A DNA stretch of 64,000 bases from Sphagnum magellanicum (GCA_021904315.1 CM038916.1:17815897-17879896), one strand, 5' to 3'; counted from the stretch's first letter, positions 36,335 through 48,200 are shown. Numbers and translations are program-made. The notes: generated from the sequence alone by a model not told the origin.

Positions 36335-36535
36335 ATGACCCAAAATGTAGATATTACATTTAGGGTAAGATCTTCATTTAAATAAGCTTAAACCCCACAA
36401 CCGTATTTTTATAGTGGCCCAAAATGCAGGTATTGCATGTAGGGTAGGATCTTCACTTAAAGAGGGCTTAAACCCCCCATGCGTACTTTTGAGGTGACCC
36501 AAAATGCAAGTATTGCATTTAGGGTTCAGTTTATA
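36335..36535 (+). repeat. Telomere-like satellite, two to three units
   Basis: Units carry acccaaaatgcaggtattgc, atttagggtaggatcttcac and gcttaaaccccacaTgcgta, with a period of about 75-80 bp. They belong to the same family as 37520-37965 and 38820-39020. Confidence 0.75.
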
Positions 36536-36974
36536 TCATTATTTATATATTAAGTGTTATGAATAACAATATATTTGGACCAATATTTAAACCAATATTA
36601 TACATCATGAAAAATAAAGTTTACATAAGGACTTCTGTTATATATGTATAAAATATAAAATATTTTTGACCCACTATATGAATATATTAACCAAGAAATT
36701 TTTTACTATATATCAAAGAAATAAAAATAAAAATTTCAATTAAACATAGGATTAATATATGGGAGAGATCATTTTTATTATTATGTGAAATAGAAAAGAA
36801 GAAAGTAAATAATTACGTGCTTTGAATTTTTTTTAAACATAATTTAAAATCTTGTTAAATTAAAGACTTTTAGTTATGTTTTTAGTATGAATATACAACT
36901 TTAAAAGGGGAAAAAAAATATGAACATCTTTGAAAAATATTTAAGCTTGAACTTTTTATTTTTTGATCTTGACA

Positions 36975-37455
36975 AACTCCGTATTACATTTAAGGTTGGG
37001 TTTTCATATAAGGTTTGTTTTTTACCTTTGTGCGATAAATATTTATGATAATTAATGAATTATCACAAAATTTGTCATATAATTAAATAATTAATAGACC
37101 ATTATTTCAGATAATTTAGATGATTAATTATCAAGAATCATATAATCATTTATTTATTTAAAATAATTAACTAATCATTTGGCTTAAATTTATTTACTTG
37201 AAAATAAAAAATTGGATTTAATCAGATTAATTAATTTGATATTTGATTGATTAACTTTAGTATATTTTTGTTTTAATAAGTTATTGAAATCATTATTTAA
37301 GATAATTATTCCATGTTATAGATTGCAAATTCAACTTTTTCATGAAAAATTTTTACACCAAAATAAGCTTGATCACAATTGTCATTGTATTATTTGTTCC
37401 ACAAACAATAGAACATCTTTTAAAATTCATGAAAAAAAATAAGAATCATGGATTC
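36975..37455 (+). repeat. Higher-order duplication, copy 2
   Basis: See the copy at 35585-36185. The offset between copies varies from about 1.2 to 1.4 kb because of indels. The region between (36535-36975) is featureless AT-rich DNA. Confidence 0.75.
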
Positions 37456-37519
37456 CTAATCAACAACCCCAACCTCCATACACACTTTTGTTAACATATG
37501 ATTTTGAAATTAACTAATT

Positions 37520-37965
37520 ATTTTAGAGTGACCCAAAATGCAGGTATTGCATTTAGAGTAGGATCTTCATATAAAAAACCCTAAACCCACATGCGTACTT
37601 TCGGAGTGACCATAAATGCAGGTATTGCATTTAGGGTAGGATCTTCATATAAAAAACCCTAAACCCCACATGTGTACTTTCGGAGTGACCCTAAATGCAG
37701 GTATTGCATTTAGGGTGGGATCTTCATATAAAGAAACCCTAAACCCCACATGCGTACTTTCGGAGTGACCCCAAATGCAGGTATTGCATTTAGGGTGGGA
37801 TCTTCATATAAAGAACCCTAAACCCCACATGCGTACTTTCGGAGTGACCCTAAATGTAGGTATTGCATTTAGGGTAAGATCTTCATATAAAGAAAGCTTA
37901 AACCCTACATGCGTCCTTTCGGAGTGACCCAAAATGCAGGTATTACATTTAGGGTTGGGTTATTT
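37520..37965 (+). repeat. Satellite array, about 80-bp unit with TTTAGGG and CCCTAAA in each unit
   Basis: Five to six well-conserved copies contain, in order: gtgaccctaaatgcaggtat, tgcatttagggtaggatctt, catataaagaaccctaaacc and ccacatgcgtactttcggag. Each unit carries one forward and one reverse telomere-like word about 25 bp apart, so single units can fold back. Confidence 0.85.
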
Positions 37966-38569
37966 CAAAGTGACTTTGCATATGCATATTGTGTTTAGGG
38001 CTAGGTCTTCACTTAAGGGTATCCAAACCATTTAGATGGGTTTTTTTGAAACGTGGGTATTACATTTAGGTTTGTTTTTTCATTTCAACTTGAAATACCC
38101 AAACTTATATTTACCTTTACCAACTAGAATTTTGGGGTTTCGTTGCAATACCTACATCCGTACTTACTTTTACCAACTGGAATTTTGGGGCATAATTTCA
38201 ATACTTGCACTTGTACTTACTTTTACCAAACCCTAACAAAAAAAAATCTTAGTGATATATGCCCTAAACCTAAAAAATTATACAAGCTATACAAATCATA
38301 TAATGCAAAATAAACTAATTTAAAAGAACATAGGAAAAAATTTAAAAACCAAAATTCAAAGGTTTTAAACTATAAATATTTATTAAGTGAAAGAAAATAC
38401 GTTAATCTTTAAAAATAATCAAATAAATTTCATATAAAACCAAAAGAAAATATATGTGTTTTATCTTTGTGTGATCCTTCCAACCTAATTTTTCCACTCT
38501 TTTTGAAGAAGATATAAAATGCAATTGTATTACTTCACATATGTGTAAACCCTAAAATTTTCCCCCCAA

Positions 38570-38745
38570 ATTTAGCCTACTCTAAATTAATTACTATACA
38601 TTTGTGAAAAACTTATTAATTAATTTGTGTCTCAACCCTAAACCTAAAAATTTCCCCCCAAATTTAGCTTACTTTAAATTAATTACTATACATTTATGAA
38701 AAACTTATCAATTAATTTATGTGTCTAAACCCTAAACCTAATGGT
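38570..38745 (+). repeat. Tandem duplication of about 80-100 bp
   Basis: The phrases tttccccccaaatttagcct, taaattaattactatacatt, aaaaacttattaattaattt and aaccctaaacct occur twice in succession (from about 38560 and about 38648). Confidence 0.7.
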
Positions 38746-39235
38746 TAAGTTAGTAGGGTATGTAATTAATAGAGTAGCTAGGTTAGTAGGGTAGGTGGTT
38801 AGTACAGTAGCTTGGTTAGCGGTGTGACCCAAAATGCAAGTATTGCATTTAGGGTATGATCTTCGTATAAAGATGTTTAAACCTCACATGCGTATTTTTG
38901 AAATGGCCCAAAATGCAGGTATTGCATTTAGGGTACGATCTTTGTATAAAGAAAGCTTGAACCCCACATGTGTACTTTCGAAATGGCCCAAAATGCAGGT
39001 ATTGCATTTAGGGTAAGGTTTTTAGGGTAGGGTATGTAATTAATAGGGTAGCTAGGTTAGTAGGGTAGGTGGTGAGTACAGTAGCTAGGTTAGTAGGGTA
39101 GGTGGTGAGTACAATAGCTAGGTTAGTAGGGTAGGTGGTGAGTACAATAGCTAGGTTAATAGGGTAGGTGGTAAGTACAGTAGCTAGGTTAGTAGGGTAG
39201 GTGGTGAGTGCAGTAGCTAGGTAGAAAAGTGAACA
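38745..39235 (+). repeat. 33-bp minisatellite (GTAGCTAGGTTAGTAGGGTAGG type) around three satellite units
   Basis: The unit gtagctaggttagtagggta followed by ggtggtgagtaca occurs about twice at 38745-38820 and six to seven times at 39025-39225. Three copies of the telomere-like satellite unit (38822-39020) lie between. Near-identical copies imply a recently active array. Confidence 0.85.
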
Positions 39236-39344
39236 GGGTAGCTATGTGTGAGGTCAGGTCCAGGGAAAAACGAGCAGGAACCAAAAAAAAAAAAAGTACA
39301 ATGGTCAGCAGCAAAAAGAAATGGACTGTCATGAACCCCATCCG

Positions 39345-39435
39345 GCGCCAAATGAAAAAACGCAACCCATCCAGTGGACAGAACGGCCAACTGGTGCATT
39401 GGTGGCTGTTAATTCACTCTGGCCTTAGCTAGGGA
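39345..39435 (-). repeat. Short dispersed element, inverse of 32560-32660
   Basis: The reverse complement reads gagtgaattaacagccacca and atgcaccagttg, matching the copy at about 32588-32620. The two copies are 6.8 kb apart in opposite orientation and bracket the C2H2 gene and the satellite block. Confidence 0.6.
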
Positions 39436-39852
39436 ACTGAAACTCAACAGAAAACTGTTTCCTGACCAGTTCTCATCCATCCATCTATCCTTCCTGTTGC
39501 GCCTGTGGGTGCTGGTTCCCTGTTCCCTCTGGGCCCTCTTCTTCCTCCCTCCTTCCTCTTTCGTGTTTGTCAACAGTTTGCTGGCAGCAGAAGAAACCCT
39601 CCAGCGAAGAGGCTCTCTCAAACGTGAATCAAAAAGCTTCTCAATTTGTCTCTCGGAGGATGGAGATCGATTTCACTTAGGGATTCTTGAATTGCTTTTT
39701 CAGAAATAATTTTTCTTTCTCTTCTTAGTGTATGATCTTGAAGAGGTTTTTTGTTGGACTTCTCGCGAGGTTTTTTTTCTTGCATGTTGGTTGTTGTTTG
39801 GTGGTAGCCGTGTGTCTAGTGTGACGTGGTTGGAGACTCGGTAGACGAAAAC
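39436..39852 (+). promoter_or_regulatory. Pyrimidine-rich leader of the Pro/His-rich gene
   Basis: The composition changes to CT-rich (cttcctccctccttcctctt at about 39540) and then to a transcribed-looking leader. No clear TATA box is visible. A 5' UTR is inferred from composition only. Confidence 0.3.
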
Positions 39853-40206
39853 ATGTGTTTGCCCTTCTTCTTTCGGAGCTATGACGGGCCGCGGAGGCAC
39901 GGGTATTATGACGAGCCCGGGAGAATCGACTATCCACGGCCGGGTCCTCCCACGTTCTTTGGGTTTCCAAGCTTCAACCGACATCGGCATCACCCACCTC
40001 CTCCTCCTTTCTACCCTCCTGATCCTCCTCATCATCATCATCCTCCGCACGGAGGAGGTCCTCCTCCTTTCTACCCTCCTGATCCTCCTCATCATCATCA
40101 TCCTCCGCACGGAGGAGGTCCTCCTCCTTTCTACCCTCCGGATCCCCCTCACCATCATCCCCCACCTCCCCCTAACCACGGAGGCCACCACACGCATCAG
40201 TTCTAG
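39853..40206 (+). CDS. Small Pro/His-rich repeat protein, unknown
   Basis: An ATG at 39853 opens 117 codons to a stop at 40204-40206. A longer frame without an earlier ATG extends upstream. The N-terminus is MCLPFFFRSYDGPRRHGYYD, followed by a Pro/Arg region. Residues about 50-105 are two full and one partial copy of a 20-residue unit (FYPPDPPHHHHPPHGGG core), encoded by exact 60-bp repeats at 40001-40060, 40061-40120 and 40121-40165. The C-terminus is NHGGHHTHQF. No signal peptide or membrane segment is visible, so a cell-wall role as in extensins is not supported; metal binding through the His clusters is possible. A real gene is likely because the frame is GC-rich, ends cleanly and the repeats keep phase, but transcription is unproven. 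Confidence 0.5.
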   Translation: MCLPFFFRSYDGPRRHGYYDEPGRIDYPRPGPPTFFGFPSFNRHRHHPPPPPFYPPDPPHHHHPPHGGGPPPFYPPDPPHHHHPPHGGGPPPFYPPDPPHHHPPPPPNHGGHHTHQF

Positions 40207-40650
40207 AAGAGCGTCCTCATCATGTACGTAACCTATCTTCACCCCACACTTGGTTATGCATTTGTTCTCTCTTGCACTGCGGAATTCACCGCAATTAGCC
40301 CTTGTTAGAATTCTGTAGCAGTTAGCTGGTGATGCAGGTCTGGAGGACTTGTATGGAGATTTTTGTATGGGGTTTTTTTTTAAGTGTAGAGATTTTTTGG
40401 TGTAGCTTGTTGTGTTGTAAAGCTTTTTTGTCAGCGGCAGTTGTTGATGTTGGGGAACTTGTTCTTGGATGGACTTTTTTCAGGTCATGAATGAAGAATT
40501 CCCTGCAAGTATGTTTTTTTGGGGTGGAAACAAAATTCAGCAGGAGCTTGGAGCTCTGAATTTGGAGGAGATGAAGAACAAGTGCTGCAGACACTCATCA
40601 TCATGTGGGGCTACTCACCTTACTACCTCCAGTAGTAGATTACAAATAGT
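40207..40650 (+). other. Probable 3' region of the Pro/His-rich gene
   Basis: T/G-rich sequence without coding potential. A possible splice pair exists (tgtacgtaacc at about 40222 and ttttttcaggtcatg at about 40485), which would make this a 3' UTR intron; this is a guess. Confidence 0.25.
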
Positions 40651-40850
40651 GTGTAAATGCTCAATATGACAAGAATATGAAAATCTCTTGCAAAAACTAC
40701 AACACTCAATGTGTGCTCAATATGCAAATCTCTTGCCAAAAAAATACATCACAAGTTTGTGCTCAATTATATGCAAATAAATCTCTTACAAAAATTACAA
40801 CACTCTGCTTGATATGCAAATCTCTTGCAAAAAACATACAACACCTTCTA
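40651..40850 (+). repeat. Tandem repeat of about 45-60 bp, four copies
   Basis: The core atatgcaaatctcttgcaaa, followed by acaacactc and gtgctca, recurs near 40675, 40728, 40775 and 40815. The repeat is non-coding. Confidence 0.65.
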
Positions 40851-41239
40851 GTCATTTTTAGGTTCATTTTGACTGTTTGTTGTGGTGCACAACTGCCCAT
40901 TTGCTTCTTGTTTGCCTTGGAAGCATAGCATGTTTCTGGATTGGAAGTGGAGCATACCTCTGTGGTGTGTTGCAGAAGTTCAATCAAGTTGTTCCCTTGT
41001 GTGTTTTTCTTCTTCTTCTTCCTGGTTCTTCACTCCTTATTTAGAAGTTTTTCCTACTTCAAGGAAAAAGTTTTGGAAGCTTGTTCTCGCTTTCCTAATC
41101 ATGAGTATTGGAGATTCCTTGCCTCACCAGATTTATTCATCTCCAGACACAGTATTCAAACTGGAGAGCTTGAAAAGTTGTGATTTCTTGTATTGAAATG
41201 AATGATGAAAGCAAAGATGACATTTAGGACAAAGGAGGA

Positions 41240-42240
41240 ATGATGAAGATAGCAGATATTGAAAATTCCATTTCATTTCTTTGCCTTCTCAGAAGCAAAT
41301 TTCTTTGTGAACTACTCTCAAGTTCTCAACCTATGTACACCTCCAATATTCTAGTCAAGTACCTAATGGGAAGATTTGTAGAGCCTCTTGCTTCCCCAAA
41401 AATGGTATTGACCACAATTCATTGTTGTCTTACTTCCTTCAAAGCATGTTTTTGGATTTTTTTTTCTCGCTCTTCAATCTCACACATTATGTATTCTTGC
41501 TCACTTTTAAAACCCAAGGGGGTTGCACCATACCATTTATCAGCATCCTTGAATTTTGTCCATACATTCTTAAATAAAGCTAGAAAGGAACTAGCACATA
41601 TAGCAAGAAGGTGCTTGAGGTATACTGGAAGGGTCAATCTTTTTGAACCTTCTACTAGTAGTTGACTTTTGATACCTATTACCAATTTTTTTTCTGGAAC
41701 TAGTTTCAACAAATATGGCAAGTTTGATGCGTTCTCAGTAGTCTTATTTGCCTCTTTTCATTGTTGTGTTACATAGCCCAACCATCACACTAGTGAGAAA
41801 AGAATTTTTCTTCCACCAATTCATTGGGATTCATTAGGATTCATTATCGCAAAGTTGGGGCCAAGTTGAATTTGTTGTGTTACCTAGATGTGAAAGAAGG
41901 AATTTAAGTTTCTCAAGGCCTCATGTGACTGAACATCCTTTTCATCCGGTTTCTTTCTATCAGTTTTCAACTCAAAGGATTCATGGAGTAATCTCTTAGT
42001 TCTTGCCAAGAGAAGATAATACAATAGAAAAAGTTCACTATTGGAGGATTGAAAGGTTTGCATCCACACAAGAACTAGTCTTAGCTGTCCAGAAAAAGTG
42101 GTGAATGAAGTGGGAAATGTTCTCCTCATTCCATACAACTAATTTATCTTCCATTCCATCTCCACACAAAATATCAACATCATGAGTTGTATAGCATAAG
42201 AGTTTCGATATGAAGGTGGGAAATGCCACTTAAAATCCAA
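41240..42240 (-). pseudogene. Decayed coding remnant, unknown (possible Myb/SANT-like start)
   Basis: The minus strand gives VVWNEENISHFIHHFF (about 42090-42140), then LHESFELKTDRKKPDEKDVQ in a second frame (about 41920-41980) and, from 41721 downward, a 100-codon open piece ending FLALFKNVWTKFKDADKWYG and REKKIQKHALKEVRQQ. The layout W-x2-E-x3-F-x2-F at the start and a charged C-terminal helix resembles plant Myb/SANT-like proteins that accompany transposases, but this is weak. It lies about 450 bp downstream of the membrane-protein gene on the same strand and is not part of its reading frame. Confidence 0.35.
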
Positions 42241-42695
42241 ATTCTCTTGCCAAAGTTATTTTTTCTATGTGCTAAAATGTTACAATACATTCACATCCCC
42301 AAGTGGGTCTGCGGCTGCTGGAACTCTTCTTATTCCTCAAGCCTCACAAAATAGGAAGCTGAAATTAATGGAAAGAACAAATTGTTTTTGCTGAAACCTA
42401 GACAGCATTGGGTAGTAGCACCAAAGCTCATATTGCCACCCTACTACTAAGGAGACCTGAACCAGCAATAGAAGCTCCCCAATCATTTTGCGTAGATTTG
42501 GGTGTCTAAATCTACATTCCAAAACCAAACAATATTGGAACTCCAGCTATTGACTTTAAAAGTATATTTAAGTATCTAAATCTAAACTACCAAACAGAAG
42601 GCTATCAGAATTTCAGCTATTGACATGCCTGGGAGATTGTTAGAAACAAGTAGTGAGTGTACATGGGCAATATAAAGATCAATAAAACTCAGAAA

Positions 42696-45600
42696 CTACA
42701 TGACATCATCTCTTACCAAATGTGAGCTCAATTCCGGGGAGCCACTTTGCAACGAGTCTTTTCTGTCACTCCCCAATGTGTCTGATTCTGTCCAGCTAAC
42801 TTGTCCCATGTCATCTCTTTGGATTCTACTGCTCCTATCTTTGGCATATGCAAGCAGAGTCTTTACCAAGGCTTCAAAGCGACGACGATGTGTGGGAAGT
42901 CTGGAAATTGAGGTTGCAATACCCTGCAGCCTGCGTTGACAATGCGGGACACTCTCAGTAGCAGCCTACACTTTTTCTCCACACAAAACTCTCCATTGCC
43001 CACGAGGTCCAGACCTGTGTTGGGAGGCTACCCTGGGTATATAGACTGATACTACTTCTGGTATCAAAGAAACCACCAGACCAGTATGACCAGAGGCAAT
43101 AATACCAGCTCATACCAGTACCTGCCTGGTAGGGACTTGAGGTAATACCAGCTTCATAACAGGGCTCTACTGGTCTCAATACCAAGTATATATACATGCC
43201 TCATACCAGCCAAAAATCAGCCTTGGACCCTAAATACCTGGACCAGGCTGGTATGAAAGTTCCAAAAAGATCCAATACCAGTACCAAGCCAGTATGTAGT
43301 TTTTTGAAAATATCCAATACCAATAGCAGGACAGTAGGGAATTTTGACAAAAGATCCAATACCAGTACCAGCTGTTGAAACCCAAATCAAACACAAGAGT
43401 ATTTAGAATTACAAATAGCTCAAGTAGCACCAAACTAATCATGGAAAACACACCTGCGAGCAAGAGCTTGCAATTCTGCCTTGCGCATACCATCATCTGG
43501 TTCCACTGCACCATTGTCCCATTCATTCATGCGTGCTGTGTTGCCCACTGTTAGCACCAGCTTTTCCAAGTAGCAATCCTCACTCACTTGTAGATTTGCA
43601 GCCCGCAACTGGTCTCTTATTGTTAACAGAGGCTCAAAGAACCAATCTGAAAAACGTTCCTTTGGTCGGTTGAGTGGTGTCACTTCAAGCCCATCACCTA
43701 ATCATATGCCAGCATGTAACTGCAGAACTCAGTTACAACTTACTGTTCAGCATTTCATTAAGTGTCAGAAAACTTACTGCCATGCTGCATGTCTTTCAGC
43801 TTGGTTAGGCAGTTTTGGACAACTTAGTATCTTGCTCATAAGATTTGCATAAAATGTATTGATCCCAGTTCAATCTCTGTTGCATTCTTAAGGATATACC
43901 CTAAACCCTCTCCTTGAGGAACTAAGGTGTAATTCAGTGGAAGGTACACAGAGATCCAGTGTGGTATCAGACACATAGGATTTCACTTCCCAGTAGAAAA
44001 GGATTACTTGACAGTATCCATGTTTGTTTGATCACATGCACAATTAAACAAACCAATGAAGCAAAACCAACAAACATCACTTACGCAGCAGAAATCCAAC
44101 TGTGCCAGACTTGGCAGAGGCAAGAAGACCCTGGAGGGTGCAATAGGCAGGAACTCCAACTGCAACCCATTTTATATTTGGGTTCCTAGAGTTTTTGATA
44201 AACTTTTCAAGATCAGAAGGCCTCAACACCCCAGCATCAATCAGAACTTTCCCTCCACTGTCCAGGTTCCTGAAAAAATGGTCCCACATCTGCATCCGCC
44301 ATTTTAAAAGGTTTGAACACTGGCTAACCAACTGAGACAAAGCATAAACATTGATATGTATTGCTCCAAGCTCAAAATCAGGATACAGTCAATTTCACAT
44401 GGATCTTTGTTCACAACATGCACTAATAAATCACTTAGTGGATTCCAAAGAGTCCATGAGGTCAGCTCTCTGGTATATACTAACCTGAACCAACTTTACT
44501 TCCTGCAATGTCTGCTTGAGTGATCGTTGGGTATTGAGCTGTGGACCTTCAGGTCTACTGAAACTTTCCCTTGGTACCGTTTCTCTAGTTCCACTTTCAA
44601 TGTCAGGCTTAGACACAACTCCTGACCTCTTGCTTTCCATTGTACTCCTGCGATACCTGGGCCTGGCTGTCCATAAACTGAAACCTTGTGAAAAACTGTT
44701 TGGAAATGTAAGTTTAGTACTTACTGAGCTGGGAAGTAAGCAGTGGATTTTTTTCCAAATTTGTGAGGTAGGTGGGTTGGCTATCATCCACAAAAGGACT
44801 TAGCCAAATTTGACTATGTGTCAAAGAGGACAGTAGAAAAGTTTAGGAATCATGCTATAGTTTGGTGACATTCTACAACCCATTGTCAAAGTATGGCGAC
44901 TTCAAACAATTTCCCCTCATAATGTGGTGACAGCAGGCCATTTTTTTCCAAAAAAAACTTTGTACTTGTTGTAAGGCCCCTATTTTTGTCACCAGATTGC
45001 AAAATTTTGCCAAAAAAACAATCACTGGAAGTAAGAGATCCTTTGGAACCATAGTAATCAAATCTAGACAGAAAAATTTGCCATTTACTTCATTCAAACT
45101 GCAAAGCTTTCTTTGTTTTTGTAAATGAAAATTGAACCAAAACAAGAACCTTCCTTGCTCTATTCATCTCACAACTTTAGGAGTGAAATTATACCTTGGG
45201 AGACAGGAACCTCCATTCAAATCAAGAACATCATTGGAATATTCATCAAATTCAGCCACCACTGCTACTACATGTGACAACCCAAGACGGAAGGAATTTT
45301 CCTGCAATCCAGGACCAGAAAATCCACATAATCTTGTTTAACAACTCACCTTCCCGCAACAAAATTAATTAAATGATGCATGTTCCACTGCACCTGGATG
45401 TTGTGCTTGACTTCTTTCACTGAGCTTACACTGCGGATGCCTAAATCCCCACCATCCAGGGGCAGACATCTTCTAGATACATACTGCAAAGAATACAGCA
45501 TGATGGGTGGTTCAACTCAAATCTCAGGCAGAAAATTCTCAAGGCCAACAGATATAATCTCCAATATGCTGTCAAAATTGCAATGCAAAACTCTTAACCC

Positions 45601-47563
45601 TAACCCAATTACAGCTGCCTCTTAACTTCCAATAAGAGACTCCAGTCTTGCATCTCCTTTGAAAGAATTGACAGCAAACAATCCTCCAGTCATACTCTAC
45701 AGTTAACGTTACAACAGTCACTAAAAGCATATGGGTTACAAGGTTTGTGGACATTGATGGGTGAGGAGTGATGGGTAAGGAGTGATTTCCCACCTGGTAC
45801 ACAATGACTGCGCCAAACAGTCCAAGAAAGGGGCTGCAAAAGATGGCACTCAATACAGCTGCGCAAACAACCAGAGGCCACAGCACAATTGCAAGGCCAG
45901 CAAAGGGTACACACGCCACACAGGAACTGGGTTGTCCCACCAAGTCCAGGATCAGTTGTCGCCATCCTTTAAGAAGCATCAAAGGGCTCTTTGCCAGTGC
46001 CACCAAGCTGATAATTGGCGTGTCAACAATCAATCCCAGCAATCCCACAAGGATACATCCAGGAATCTCCACCAACCTGTCCCAAAGCCATAGAGAGAAA
46101 ATACCAAGATCAGATTCTTCATAATGAGATCAGATATGGTCAGTGATACCACCCATGATGGTATATGATTCACAGTCTAACAGTACAGAGATCTTACTTG
46201 ATATCAAATGGCTTTGCTCCTTTCAGTTCTCCAGTACGAAATTCATCAATCAAATCAAAGTAAGAATGGAATGTAAAATCAGTGAAATCACGCACAACTG
46301 TACAGCTGCCCTTGAGTGTGTTGTAGGTGCCATCCTGCATTTTTCAACAAAGAACACTAGATTTCCTGAAAAACTGTAAAACCAAAGGCAAAAAATGAAC
46401 ACCAACTTGACAAGGCACCCAACCATGTCTTACATCTATTGTGATGCACAAGCAAACATACAAGAACATCATGCTAGACATGAAAATTGTGGTTACGTCA
46501 CATACCGTAAGAGAATGATGAAACTTTGCATTCCTATTCTCACCAACTGCCTCAAAAGTTGCCACCAGGGGTTGGCCAAAGCCATAACCTAGGCCTCCCA
46601 GCAAGCTGCATATAACGACCACACAAGGCCAGAGTAGCAATGGGATGGGCACCAGAAGCAGTGAAAGCACCTTCACGACAATTCCAAGCTTCTTTGTCCT
46701 GTGATCACCACCACTTACCAGTTCATCAGAAATTGTCAAAGATAAAGAATTGCACATGCTGTCAAGGAGATCTATCTATGCTTGCTAAAGCTTACTTCAA
46801 ATCACACCTCCAAAAAGCCCACAGAGAACATTGATGTTTTCCCTTGATTCAAAAAATCAGATCAGAAACCAGGAGGCAAACATGGAGCCCATACATTGCA
46901 AGAGTGCGGTATGTGCAAAAAACATGGACTGGCCAAAGCCCAATCACCACAGCCATGTGCCCTGCAAATATGATCAATGCTGATGGTAGTCCCACAATAG
47001 ACCCTGAACAAAATCAAAGCTGCACATGTGAATTGCACTACTCTTTTCTTAGCTGTTTCATTCCAAACTCATGCCCCATTTTTTACTAAACAACTTCAAC
47101 TCACAATCAAAGCTATATTAACAAAAGCACACTGTGTTGCAACCTCTCAATTCCTGTACATCCATTTGCAAAAAACCCAGAGTGCCCTATATGCAACCCT
47201 AATTCTGCAAAAACATGGCAAAAGATCACCCACCCAAGCCAAAGCCCCAAGAAAAAACCAAAAAAAAATTATTATATTTTTAAATCTCACATATAGCTCA
47301 AGCATAATTTGGAAAAAAGAAAGAGAGATGAAAAATAGTCTAAAACCCAAAATTGCAAATTGGTGAGAGAGACATGAGCTGGTGGAGGATCCCTGTAGAA
47401 TTTCCTCACCTTTGACAAGCCCTAAAATGAAGAGCATGAAACACAAGCCAAGGAACACCAAAAATCTCCACACTTGCTCCATGGGGCCAAACCCAGTATT
47501 CGCCCTAATAGCACTAAGACTCCTCCCACCTTTGACTTGAGCTTTACTATCACCATGCTCCAT
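42696..47563 (-). CDS. Plant-specific polytopic membrane protein, unknown function
   Basis: Ten exons give 612 residues: 47410-47563, 46895-47003, 46506-46698, 46198-46334, 45794-46076, 45195-45301, 44485-44656, 44085-44289, 43454-43697, 42696-42930. All phases close with GT/AG sites. The N-terminal half holds membrane segments at about 31-52 (FLVFLGLCFMLFILGLVKG), 55-83 (ending VVIGLWPVHVFCTY), 92-128 (LLLVPIPLLLWPCVVV then GGLGYGFGQPLVATFEAVGE), 203-226 (GCILVGLLGLIVDTPIISLV) and 252-290 (VPFAGLAIVLWPLVV). The soluble C-half carries WDHFFRNLDSGGKVLIDAG, VGVPAYCTLQGLLASAKSG, LNRPKERFSDWFFEPLL and a basic helix. I recall this order from a conserved plant family annotated only as a putative membrane protein, usually 600-700 residues. 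The protein looks full length. The start is set by the first ATG before the first membrane segment. Confidence 0.85.
43010..43385 (-). repeat. Minisatellite in intron 9 of the membrane-protein gene
   Basis: On the minus strand the phrases ggtactggtattggatctt, ttgtcaaaattccctactg and tggtattggatattttcaaa recur at about 48-bp spacing (three clear copies at 43245-43375), with looser tgataccagcc words to about 43010. The layout resembles the 46-bp repeat at 31775-31990 (tttcaaatacc, ctggtt, tggttctgat), which suggests a common origin. Confidence 0.6.
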
Positions 47564-48200
47564 GATGCTTCACTTCCTTCCTAAAACCTGAACCCCTTGC
47601 AAACCCACCCTAAAATTCAAACCCAACCACCCACCCACCCAAACTCTCCTCAATGGCAGGAAAGCCTAATCAACACATGACACATAGTACCTCTCCACCA
47701 TCAAAGCTCACCCAACAGCCACATGAGCTTCACAAAGCTGTTGGGACACTCCTCTCTCTCTACCCTTTCTCCCCTCCCTTCCCCACAAACATCTCAAACA
47801 GGCCTTGCACGACAAAGAGTTGGAAAAGAACAACTTCTTTAACACAAAGCATGTCATGTCACGTGCATCACCCACTACTACTTCTAGTGACTAATGCAAG
47901 CGAGCTTGATAGATTTGATGTTTTGCCAAGGAGAAACAAAGAACCAACATCTTTCTTCCCCTTTCCACCCCCCCGCCCTCCCACCCACCTCAAAAAACAT
48001 TTTGAACAAGCTTTGGACAACAACAAAGAGTTGGGAAAGAAGAACCCTTTGACACAAGCATGTAATGTGCATCACCCACTACTACTTCTAGTAACTAGGC
48101 CATTGCAAGCATGATAGATTGGATGTTTTGCCAAGGAGATAGAAGTACTCAACCTTCCTTTCTTCTTCCTTTTCCTCTTTGGCACTTAAAAGACCATAGA
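47564..48200 (-). promoter_or_regulatory. Upstream region of the membrane-protein gene with a duplicated segment
   Basis: Two direct copies of about 130 bp lie at about 47810-47940 and 48020-48145: acaaagagttggaaaagaa, catcacccactactacttct, agtgactaatgcaag and tttgatgttttgccaaggag. They are about 200 bp apart and 250-580 bp upstream of the start codon. The copy nearer the gene contains a G-box core CACGTG (about 47860) where the other reads atgtg. Confidence 0.6.

Noticed and set aside
37520-37965. CRISPR-like evenly spaced repeats
   Set aside because: The whole unit repeats, with no unique spacers, and the DNA is plant nuclear; it is a satellite.
39700-40242. 180-codon minus-strand ORF with VRRMMMMRRIRRVERRR repeats
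   Set aside because: It is the antisense shadow of the in-phase 60-bp repeats of the Pro/His-rich ORF.
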